64,000 bases of DNA. It comes from Siphonodentalium dalli. Taxonomy: Eukaryota; Mollusca; Scaphopoda; Gadilida; Siphonodentaliidae. How positions within the stretch are numbered: position 1 is the first letter of the stretch; every line of letters begins with the position of its first letter. The notes under the pieces were generated by a model that saw only the letters and a list, made by a program, of their open reading frames with translations, searched no databases and was not told where the DNA came from. The stretch is from assembly GCA_032622095.1 (NCBI GenBank), contig CP136063.1, positions 180,895,956 to 180,959,955 on the forward strand, given 5' to 3'. Made by a program: the position numbers and the translations under genes. Shown in pieces: positions 10,490 to 20,256 of the stretch.

Positions 10490-11371
10490 AATTGTCCCCC
10501 GACGTTTCCGTCGGAGGACTATAGAAATGACCCTCGTCCGTCCGTCCGTGTGTTCGTGCGTCCGAGATTGGGTACCTTCATGGTGTAATCAACTCCTCCT
10601 ACAGTTTTAAACGTAGAGATTTGAAACTCTGGGATATTGTTCCTAACATGTTGGTGATTTGCAACATCTATATAGCTAATCAAAAATAAAAAAAAATCCA
10701 TATTTTTGGGGGGGTTTTCGACTTAGAAAATTTGGAACATTTTTGCCTTTTGGATGAGATTGGGTACCTTCATGGTGTAATCAACTCCTCCTATAGTTTT
10801 AAATGTAGAGATTTGAAACTCTGGGATATTGTTCCTAACATGTTGGTGATTTGCAACATCTATATAGCTAATCAAAAATATAATTTTTTCCATATTTTTG
10901 GGGGGGTTTTCGACTTAGAAAATTTGGAACATTTTTGCCTTTTGGATGAGATTGGGTACCTTCATGGTGTAATCAACTCCTCCTACAGTTTTTAATGTAC
11001 AGATTTGAAGCTCTGGGATATTGTTCCTAACATGTTGGTGATTTGCAACATCTATATAGCTAATAAAAAATATAATTTTTTCCATATTTATGGGGGGTTT
11101 TTCGACTTAGAAACTTTGGAACATTTTTGCCTTTTGGATGAGATTGGGTACCTTCATGGTACACGTAATCAACTCCTCCTACAGTTTTAAATGTAGAGAT
11201 TTGAAACTCTGGGATATTGTTCCTAACATGTTGCTGATTTGCAACATCTATATAGCTAATATTTTTTTTATGGAGTTATTAACCCTTTTCGACTTAGAAA
11301 ATTTCAACATTTTTTTTTAATTTCTTTAACAAAGCGGCATCGACTTGCCATGTTGTCGGGGGACACTGTGG
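10490..11371. mobile_element. Pearl / Helitron-like element with four 192-bp tandem units
   Basis: The left end is a short hairpin (CCCCCGACGTTTCCGTCGG, ~10496-10514) plus GGACTATAG, then a (CCGT)n run (~10533-10550). Units begin GAGATTGGGTACC at 10564, 10756, 10948 and 11140, exactly 192 bp apart; the fourth decays before ~11320. Each contains TTTTCGACTTAGAAAA. The right end TGTCGGGGGACACTGTGG (11354-11371) recurs at 41903-41919. A tandem core next to an ACGG/CCGT microsatellite is the layout of the bivalve pearl elements, regarded as non-autonomous Helitron relatives. Because 192 is a multiple of three, a 64-residue peptide repeats in an open frame, but there is no sign that it is used. Confidence 0.75.
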
Positions 11372-11816
11372 TCTGCTGACCTTTTATTATTATTATAATT
11401 GGGCCGTCCGACAATTGGTCAATCTCGTGCATTTTCGTGCAACGAGATCTCGCGATCGGCCGACCACATGACACCGTCTCCTGTCCGTCTGTAGACGCAG
11501 TATACATCGCGTTTCTGCGGCAAGGTACCCACTCAACGCACCACGTGATATCAATTTAAATTAACTTGGTAGTTTATATTTTTTTTATGTTTTGAAAACC
11601 CAATAATAGGGGGCAGTTGGCGACTTTTTCGGCGGTCGGTCTGGTTAGCAGAAACTGTGTACTTTTTTTTTTTTTTTTAATTTGCAATTAAATGGTCTCA
11701 GTCTGCAACTTTTTTAACGGTCGGTCGGGTTAGTGGAAAGTATTTTTTTTTTTAGGCCTAAGGTTATAATTTAGAAATAACAGTTAATTATGAAGACTTC
11801 GTCAAAAATATAATAA

Positions 11817-13212
11817 TACCGTACTGACCCGGCTCAAGGCCCATGCCCGTGTTTAAGCCCACCCATATCTTTTGACCAAATTCCATGCACAGGGGTATAT
11901 TCGTGTTTAAGCCCACCCCATATTTTGTTAAATTTCAGCGGTGGTAAGTAATTATTTGCTAATGATACTTCCCAAATAAATAATTCCAATATATAACGGG
12001 AAGAATATTCACAAACGATCGGTGACGGCGAGAATGCCACGAAAAATGGAAAGTTATACTTCGTAGGTAAGTGATAATAATATATAAAATAAAATAAAGT
12101 GAATCTTAAAATCTCATTTGTTTATTCAATTATACTTCCTGGGGGAAACCAAACGTCGACAGACATCAAACCCACTCGCTAACGGCGTATATCTGAGAAC
12201 GCGGTAAACATCAATCACTTCAAAGAATCACGTGCGTGCATCGCACACATGTCAACAACAGTACTGTAAAAACATATTCTTTGTATGTCGGTATGTTCCT
12301 ACATGTGGCCAAACACAAAAAGAACTCATTCCCTGGTTATGTAAACACACGGTGGGTATAATAATGGGGCAGAAGGGGCACTTGTCATTCAACAACAACA
12401 ACAGCACAAGATGCCTTCATAAAAAGAGATACCGATGTCGTATTGGTACCCGGTGGTTAGTATATAATAATCATTATTTAAAAATTTTAAACTGCTATTT
12501 TTCACGTTTTACGGTATAGACTATAGTCTATAGTATAAACATTAATCTGTGTCAACGGTTTGGGAGCGATGACTCTAAACATTAAAACACGTGTTTTTTT
12601 GTATACGTATTTACAACGTCATTTCGTTAATTAACTAGACTCACTGGCTTTGTTAAATTGGTCACTATGTATTGTAACATCTTTGTAGACAAGGGGCCAT
12701 GAATAGAGCACTGGGTTCATTGTTATCCTAATCGGATTAAGTCGCTCTCTTATATGTTGCATAATATTTCCCTGTACAATTTTCTGACATTTTTTAATTA
12801 TCTGAACATTGATATAAACTATAGATAATAACTATAGATATAGACTATAGATAGTGGATTTACCCAACTGTCTGAAATGACAGCAAAATCCGATGACCCA
12901 TGATGCTTACAAACTGTCATTTATGGGAATTTTGGGCAATAAAACAAGACAACAAGTAATATTTTAATATACACATAAAAATGAAACAAATACTTTCTCA
13001 AAGTAACTTATACTTAACTTTATTTAATCTGGAAGACGTGTATATTTCACCGAAACTCTGCTGGATCGACTTTATTTTTTCTTCAGTTTTACTGTCCCGA
13101 TTTCTTGGGATTTTTGGTTTGCAAAGGGTCATATTCGGGTTTAAGCCCACTTGGATTTTTGAGCTCAAATAAAACAAAGGCCCCCTGGGCCTAAACGCGG
13201 GTCAGTACGGTA
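11817..13212. mobile_element. TA-flanked non-autonomous DNA transposon, ~1.39 kb (CCGTACTGACCCG ends)
   Basis: TA at 11817-11818 and 13211-13212 flanks terminal inverted repeats CCGTACTGACCCG (11819 on) and CGGGTCAGTACGG (to 13210). The homology continues inward with GGCCCA. Subterminal GTGTTTAAGCCCACCC occurs twice at the left (~11850, ~11900) and once at the right (~13137, CGGGTTTAAGCCCAC). A TA duplication suggests the Tc1/mariner/pogo assemblage. Inner open frames (12232-12519, 12981-13172) do not look like a transposase. Confidence 0.7.
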
Positions 13213-13509
13213 GTATAGTATAATGATAGTATGAATGCGATATTATCCACAAAATACAGTTTGTGTGAGCCTAGTGTTTGTTTATATACAGCACATAAAG
13301 AATGTGTGATAAGCAAAACAGGCAACACTGTGTCAATTTTTTTTCCAGAGGGTTATTCAATGTGACCCATTCAACACTGAAATCTTGAGTGGCAAGGATT
13401 AGCGAGTGCTATATCGGTGTGTTGTAGACAGTATGGTGGACATTTTAACCAAAGTTCACTTACTGGGGGTTTGCGTATCGCACACTCTTTACATACTGTA
13501 TCATAATAT

Positions 13510-13690
13510 GGCTTTTGTTTACTAACACGACTTACGATCTTGACAATAACATGCTATTTATGGGATATTTATGATTGGTATAAGAACAAAATCTGTCTAT
13601 AATATAATATTCTTTCTGTTAATGGTAGCTTTAACGGATGTGACTATTTTAACACTAATACCAATCGCGAAGGCCATCCATTTCTTTAAA
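13510..13690. repeat. Single arm of the AAGGCATGGATGGCC foldback family
   Basis: CTTTTGTTTAC ... ACAATAACATGCTATTTAT ... TTTATGATTGGTATAAGAA ... GAAGGCCATCCAT matches the right arm of the complete element at 45259-45628. The left arm is missing here. It ends about 45 bp before exon 1, so it sits at the branch-point side of the 3' splice site. Confidence 0.65.
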
Positions 13691-13734
13691 AGCTATATAA
13701 CTACTCATCATATATTTTACTTCTGTTTTAATAG

Positions 13735-13893
13735 ATGCAGTATTTAGTAAGATCATGTGAGACCTTGACCTTGAAGCAGTCTGTGCTACAGCGTATAACA
13801 CTTGACTTATTGGCTAAATTTGCTGCTGGTGACACACATTTTGACTATGCACTGATGGCTGTCCAGCTGCTGAAGAAAATATTTGTTCAGAAG
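13735..13893 (+). CDS. HEATR1: HEATR1 exon 1 of window
   Basis: 53 codons, phase 0 to 0. The acceptor TTCTGTTTTAATAG ends at 13734; donor GTGAGA starts at 13894. Core LKQSVLQRITLDLLAKF...THFDYA...LLKKIF matches human LKQKVTFHVILSVLV...THFPFA...LLQKKI. The first codon is ATG by chance, not the protein start. A second AG at 13739-13740 could shorten it by two codons. Confidence 0.9.
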
Positions 13894-14159
13894 GTGAGAA
13901 TTTTACATAATCATGTCTGAATCCAATTTGCGATTCTTAAATCATGCAAATCTAGGTATAATAATATCCCTCTGCAAAATTATAGTTGTTGTTTCCTTCG
14001 TTAGGCTGCTGCTATAGTTTTTTTTATCATAAAAGCCACATCGCTTATTATCCTATCCCCATTTGAACTATTGTTGTTTTTATGTATATAAACATTTATT
14101 TCAGGTCAACAGGATTTCATAACCAAATTATCAGATTATGTGTCTATATTTTGTCATAG

Positions 14160-14268
14160 GTAGTGACAAAGAACAGTCGTCATTCAGAAATCATGGTTAA
14201 CTATCAGTTCCTACAGAATATATGCTCACAGATTCTAGAGAATGTTAAAATACCTGCTTCACTACAAA
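14160..14268 (+). CDS. HEATR1: HEATR1 exon 2 of window
   Basis: Starts VVTKNSRHSEIMVNYQFLQN and ends in phase 1 (CAA A|GTAAGT). The acceptor is TTTTGTCATAG. The 266-bp intron before it is the shortest in the window. Similarity to human is weak here, but frame, phase and splice signals fit. Confidence 0.82.
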
Positions 14269-15004
14269 GTAAGTAAGGCTCTTTCTTATTTGTAGGTTTA
14301 CAGATAATTATCCCCAGCAAACGGGACATACAGAAATGAGTTCCGTCTGTCACATGTTAGATTTTAATGATCTTTTGTATGCTCATGAACTACCATGGGG
14401 AATGGATATCCACAATAAGATGTGTCTGCCATTGTAGATCTTGTTTCAGTGATTAGTATGTTTATGAGGCACCATGAAGGGAACAATATAATAAGGCCAA
14501 CAAATCAAGATGTCTGTTTCCGCCATCGACCGATCCTAAAAATAACCGACGTCCCTAAACTTGATATTTAAATTTTTTTTATTTTTTCTTCTGTTTTTAC
14601 CATTAATGTCCATAAGTATTGATGATCATAATATATCCCTATCTTCAATTAAATATAAACTACATTTAGAAAAATTATCCTAATTTCACCCAACAGGTGA
14701 TATGGCATGGACTTTTAAACTCAACTTGACAGAGAAAAAACTTGTATGAAATGTGACAGATAAAAGTACCATGTGTATAATAAAGGTACCCATATCATGG
14801 ACCATATGGTTCTGAGCAGGAGCACATCTAGGATCACAGTAGTAGTGGGCACAATGATACAGAACATTACTTTTTTTGTAAATATTATATGATAATAATT
14901 GAAGAAAAAACTGTTCCCGGCCCCTTTTGTGTGTATGTTGAGGAGGGGGCAGTAGGCCTACTACAGGAGAATAATAAACATGACCTGATATATGGTGAAG
15001 TGAC
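14269..15004. other. Intronic DNA, no gene found
   Basis: No exon supported. The minus-strand frame 14686-15087 and plus frame 14889-15161 run into the repeat array at 15007-15375 and show no family. Confidence 0.4.
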
Positions 15005-15006
15005 AG

Positions 15007-15375
15007 CTGACAAAACAAGTGTCCACTTAACCGAGGTGTGGTTAGCGTTGCCACCGCGGCCGAAATGCTACTACACCACAGCTCCACCGACTAACTACAG
15101 TTGGGCCGCGGTGTACCTTCCATTCAGCCATGGTGTAGTTGCCACGGTGTACGTTCATTAAACTGAAAAAAGACGATACAAACCAGAAATCTAACCACGG
15201 TGTGCATGCCATTCGGCCTCGTTGTAGTTGCCTTTCGGCCAAGGTGTACTTGCCGTTTGGCCGCAGTGTACATGCCGTTCGGCCCGCGGTGCTCAACTGC
15301 AGTTACAAACTCTGACACCGCAGCTTAACGGCAAATACACCACGGTGCCACTGGACACTTGTTTTGTCTCAGTTC
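15007..15375. mobile_element. Short inverted-repeat element filled with ~22-bp CGGTGTAC..GCC.TTCGGCC repeats
   Basis: Ends CTGACAAAACAAGTGTCCAC (15007 on) and TGGACACTTGTTTTGTCTCA (to ~15375) are inverse. Between them the motif CGGTGTA(C/G)-(T/A)TGCC-(A/G)TTCGGCC recurs about eight times, some inverted, giving a GC-rich island in AT-rich DNA. Four overlapping open frames (15042-15461) are by-products of the repeats. Confidence 0.6.
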
Positions 15376-16072
15376 CGTCTCAAAGTTCTGCCCATTTCCT
15401 TTCAATAATATGGTCAGAATCACAAAAGAGGTTCTCCGCAAAATTCCATACTTTAAAATAAATTTGTCATGCCCCATACGGAACTGGTACAGCCATAATA
15501 GAACATTTAATTGTCAGTTAATTAACTAACACATATAATAACCAAATGCGTCACAATTTGCTACATTTTCGGATAACGCAGAGAATAATTATATATATAT
15601 AATGTTATAATGATATATGTAAAAAAATAACTTATTACCAATTTGGTTGCCATTTTGGAAGCCATCTTGAGCAATTTGTTCTATAAACACCGTAGTGTGA
15701 CACATTTAAGATAGACCAATACAATACACACCTTTCAATTCAAAGATAGTTACAATATTACTAGAAAAAATTGTCCAAACCCGAAAAGTTAATTTTTGCC
15801 GATATTTATGTCAAGTTTTTGTGAGAAAAGTCCAATATTTTTGGTGATGTCAGTGATGACAACAGTAACAATTAACCATGATGCAGCAGACATGTTAGTA
15901 TTCAATGTATAGAAGGCATAATAGCCAATTTTGTACATCAACCACAACTTGTAAGTGATTGCAGGACACCCTAGGGCAATATTTACCATTTTCCATATTT
16001 TGGCGGCCATTTTGGCAGCCATTTTGAGCCAAAGTAAGAATTTTGGTTTCACTTAGTTGGAATATTGATAGG
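15376..16072. other. Intronic DNA with short GGCGGCCATTTTGGCAGCCATTTTG-like repeats
   Basis: Short GCCATTTTGG / GCCATCTTG motifs recur (15650-15670, 16003-16026) and again at 18053-18080. Open frames on the minus strand (15789-16089) are unsupported. Confidence 0.35.
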
Positions 16073-17774
16073 TAAGGGACCTTGTCCAATTCCGACGGAG
16101 TTTCCGTCGGTGATCGGAGCTTTCAATCGGAGTTTTAATCGGAGTTTTCTCCCTCATCATCGGAATTTCTTAGATCGGAGTTTTTTCCGGTGAAAATTCC
16201 GATGAACTCTGAACAAAACTCCGATGAAATCAGAATTTTTCTCCGATATGAAAACTACGATGTTAAAACTCCGATTTAATCAGATTTCATCGGAGTTTTC
16301 TCCGATATCAAAACGGCGATGTGATTTGAGATTTGTGTAATAATTTCATTTTTATTTATGCCAAACTTCCTCTGAAAAGTTGAGAAAGTCACCAGAAAAT
16401 GTTGAACAGACGGTTCGTTTAGGGGGAAATCCTTGTGATGAAGGGAATACACATCCCATCTCCGATTATAATTTAAACTTTTGCGGAGAAAACTGGAAAA
16501 ATCTAGCTTTAATATCGAGTAAATCATAACATTTTATTACGTGATTGTTGGTTGCGTCATTTTCAGTTTGTCGCTTTCGCAAAACACGTTGTTTATTTAT
16601 CTGGTGCGATGGTATTACTCGTCTCTTAAATATGAATAATCCCTACGATTCCCAATATCAATAAAAAATAAAAATAAATCCAACTTCCTTATTTGGGTGA
16701 GGCTTGATTCTGCCGTCACTGGATTGGTCCGGCTCTTCCATCAATTATACAGGCTCTTCCAATAACCTCCCGATTGATCCACTCTTCTGGTTTGCAACAC
16801 AACACACACACGTGGTTTTCACTCGACCGAAGTTGAATTAAGAATCGCAAAGTTGGTTCAAACGATATAATTATTCAGTAAATGGCAACAAGAAATAGAT
16901 CTTTGGTTTGTTCAGGCGGATTTGGAAACATTAGAAGACAATTTCAGTACTGATACCAGTACGTTGTAATACCTGGGTACCGGTATGTCATTGAAAATGG
17001 AATAATTATTTGCACCCCCAGCCGGGATTGAAATGGATTATTCCATATTAAACTGCACTTAGCGATATAAAGTTATAAACTATATTTGCAACATCGTCGG
17101 ATTCTGAGAATACCGTAAACCCAGTGTATTTCAAATCTTGTATAAGCACCCAATATTATACTTACCAGTAGATATCATATTCCACCGGTTCAAATCCTGC
17201 ACGCATATAATTATACAGTCGACATAAATTTCGACTCAGTATATCATGTACCTTTATCCAGATTAACTGGATTAACGTACTTGAGTATATCATATAAATT
17301 CATCTGATATTATAATTATTACGGAGATGTTTACGTCGACTGATAATTATAGGCCTATTTTAGCATTGCGCGAATATGGTTTCTATTTATGGGGAGGTTA
17401 TTTCCTCAGCGAAGCGGAGATGGCCGAGTCGCTGAGAATGGACGTAACATGTTACATGTCTTTCTCCGTTGTGTCTGGTATATATATAAACAATATACAC
17501 GAAGAACCGAAACGACGATTTATTAAAAGCTCCTACGAAAATTCACGGGATCGGAGTTTTCCAAAACATACCGCTCTTGAAGAACGGGAACTCCGATATA
17601 AAACTCCGATTGAATCGGATGATTTTACCGACGACACAGCGAAAAATCTCCGACGGAATCGGAGTTTTATACCGATACAAAAACTCCGATTGCCATCGGT
17701 ATCGGAGATCGGAAATATCCATCGGAAACACCGATTCCGACGGAAACTCCGTCGGAATTGGACAAGCTCCCTAA
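16073..17774. mobile_element. PIF/Harbinger-type non-autonomous element, 1.70 kb, with arrays of ATCGGAG / CTCCGAT
   Basis: TAA at 16073-16075 and 17772-17774 fits the 3-bp TWA duplication of PIF/Harbinger. Ends GGGACCTTGTCCAATTCCG (16076 on) and CGGAATTGGACAAGCTCCC (to 17771) are inverse and continue with CGGAGTTTCCGTCGG. Both subterminal regions (about 16100-16310 and 17550-17730) are packed with ATCGGAGTTTT or its inverse, about fifteen copies of the 7-bp core. The 1.2-kb centre holds no transposase-like frame. The frame at 17327-17791 is partly the octamer array read as protein. Confidence 0.75.
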
Positions 17775-19087
17775 TAGTATGCCTCACTTAATTGCAACCT
17801 TCTGTTCATTTAAAAAAAAAATATGACTAAAATCCCAGTTGTGATTTTTTGGTGAAATTTTATAACGCGTTCTGTAAAATCGAATTTTTGAGGGATCACA
17901 AGTGGATAGGACCCCAATAATTGCATATTTAATTGCTCCAATGGTCAGTTAATATACAAAATACAAAATAAAGTCATATTACTCAACCAGTTCCAAACAG
18001 CATGAACTGATCTAGAAGATATTTGTGAAAAAATGTCATATTTTCAACTTCCGGCGGCCATTTTGGTGGCCATCTTGGGTGGTGAGTTTCAATTTTGGCC
18101 CAAAATAGTGTCATTATGTCTTAGCTTCATGAAAATATATACATTTTACTAAATTAGTCATGTGAATTTGCAACAAATTCCAAGTAACTGGTCTTACGTC
18201 TGGGAAAAAATTGGGGGGGGGGGGGTATACTTTTTAGGGCGCTAAAAAAAAAATTGCTCAAGGCTGACGGATGGCCAGCCGATAATATCTTGATGTCGGA
18301 TACCTGAATTTACAAAATCCGCAGAGAAAAAAACTTTATATGCCAAAACACGCATCCGTGACCTGTCAGCCGGACTAAAATTTTCACTAAACATTAGTGA
18401 CATCAATGCCATACCAAGTTTATAGCCAAAATGCAGTACGTGAATAAGGAAACATGCTAAGCATAAAGTATGTATATTTCCACTGTGTTGTTCAAGTAAT
18501 ACATTCCCCACAACATGAGTACTTTTAAGCATTTTATGTCAATTCAGTCGAGGAAGTTCAATATTTCTGCAGCTGGAAAAAAAAAGAAGAAAAAAATATT
18601 GTATCAAAATTGCCTACCTACCTACCCATATATTTTCACTCCGTTAGCCGCATCAGACAATCTTTTTGTGTTGGCCAAAGTAATATGTTTTGTTCATTCA
18701 TATTTCCTGGAGTTGTAGCTTTTAGAAGGTAAGATATGTCTGTCTTGGTATATCTGACATCTTAGATTGGATGTCAATGATCTTTGGTATATTCATGAAT
18801 CACAATGGGACAAAGGATATCCATGTGCAACAGGGTTTTTTCAGTCATTACTGGCCGGATGAAGACTTTCAAATGGAGCCACCTCAGCGAATAGCCACTT
18901 TTGCAGGGGATACTTTTAGGGCAGGTAAAGATACAAATTAAATAATATAATACTTGTTCTAAATTCTTATTTTACAGATTTCCACCTAATATGTTCTTAT
19001 GTCATATCATCCACATAATATGATAAAAAGCGAATCTAAGGTTGAATAAATATCTCTATCTAATTGTGTCTTATGTTTCTCTTTTAG
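17775..19087. other. Intronic DNA with a poly-G run
   Basis: A run of 13 G (18213-18225) followed by TATAC resembles the poly-G plus GTATAC starts of pearl-like elements at 19325 and 44207. A GGCGGCCATTTTGGTGGCC motif is at ~18052-18070. No exon seen, though a small HEATR1 exon could hide here. Confidence 0.4.
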
Positions 19088-19230
19088 ACATGGTCTTTTG
19101 GCACCACAGTGGGACTGACAGTATTGAAGACAGATGTTTGACTTATCTTGTTGCATTCTTAGATTATATATTAGAGGTGATATCTTCTGGCGTCACCTCA
19201 TATCAAGATACAGCCATCATGTTCTTCAAG
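19088..19230 (+). CDS. HEATR1: HEATR1 exon 3 of window
   Basis: Phase 1 to 0. The acceptor CTCTTTTAG ends at 19087; donor GTTTGG starts at 19231. Encodes MVFWHHSGTDSIEDRCLTYL... ending MFFK, matching human WWNPEQLKEDSRDYL...LFIK with the same spacing. Confidence 0.92.
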
Positions 19231-19309
19231 GTTTGGTTTGGCTTAATTAATCATCATCTGGCTACTCTCTAACTTGTACTTATTCTAAAAATTTGGAGGG
19301 TGTAAATTA

Positions 19310-20075
19310 ATTATATCCCCCGAAACGAAGTTAGGGGGGGTATACTGGAGTCGGCTTGTCCGTCCGTTGTCCGTCCGTCCGTGGACACAAATTTGTCCGG
19401 AATTTTTCTCAGTCGTTTTTTTATCAATTTTTGTGAAACTTGGCACAGACATCAACCACCATGGGAACCTGTGCACCTGCGATTATGACATCTGTCGGAC
19501 TTTTTTGGGGGAGTTATCCCCCCTTTTTCGACTTAGAAAATATTCGCAACATGTATGATTTTGTCCGAGCTTTTATTCCTACATTTTTAGGTTAATTTTT
19601 TTAAAACGTGGCACAGATATTTAGTACCATGGGAACTTGTGCACCTGCGATTATGACGTCTGTCTGACATTTTTTGGTGGAGTTATCCCCCTTTATCGAC
19701 TTTTTTGCAACATGCATAATTTTGTCCGAGCTTTTATTCCTACATTTTTCGGTCAATGTTTTTTAATCTTGGCACTGATATTTAGTACCATGGGAACCTG
19801 TGCACCTGCGATTATGACGTCTGTCCGACATTTTTTGTGTGCAGTTATTCTCCTTTTTCGACTTAGAAAATTTTTCTGAACATGCATAATATTTTCCAAC
19901 CTTTTATTCCTACATTTTTCTGTCAATATGTTTAAGATTAGGGTTATGGTTGTACACCTGCAATGGGAACTGTTATTTTATTATTTTAACTAAATGTTTA
20001 CTGACATGTGAAACATCTTAGTATTTTAAAAACGGGGGTATCCGTAGTCCCATTGGGACAGTCACACCTCTAGTT
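19310..20075. mobile_element. Pearl / Helitron-like element, ~165-bp units
   Basis: Starts with a hairpin TATCCCCCGAAACGAAGTTAGGGGGGGGTATAC, then (TCCG)n (19358-19382). Units carry CCATGGGAACCTGTGCACCTGCG near 19459, 19627 and 19788 (spacing 168 and 161), each followed by CTTTTTCGACTTAGAAAA. It ends near AACGGGGGTATCCGTAGTCCCA (20032-20053). Confidence 0.65.
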
Positions 20076-20256
20076 ATCCCTGGTTTTATACTTTCGAAGA
20101 TTCATCTGGTAGTTTGTTCCCTGCTATAATAGTGATTTGCAGAAAAACTTTGTTCAATACATATTGTGATAGTAAGACATTTTCCTATCTCTTCCTAAAA
20201 GTCTTATTGCAATACAAACTTCCATATAAAGATAATGTAGTGTACACATACTACTG

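Noticed and set aside
10732-11320. Open frames with repeated peptides (LDEIGYLHG...) as a repeat protein gene
   Set aside because: They are the 192-bp tandem units translated. The frame is kept only because 192 is divisible by three, and there is no promoter or splice context.
14686-15161. Overlapping frames on both strands (133 and 90 codons)
   Set aside because: They overlap the GC-rich inverted-repeat element. No family resemblance or splice signals supporting them.
17186-17205. GGTTCAAATCC resembling a tRNA B box
   Set aside because: No A box at the proper distance and no cloverleaf. Not a tRNA or a clear SINE.
17327-17791. 154-codon plus-strand frame
   Set aside because: Its second half is the ATCGGAG/CTCCGAT array and the inverted end of the Harbinger-type element. 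The minus strand over it is equally open.
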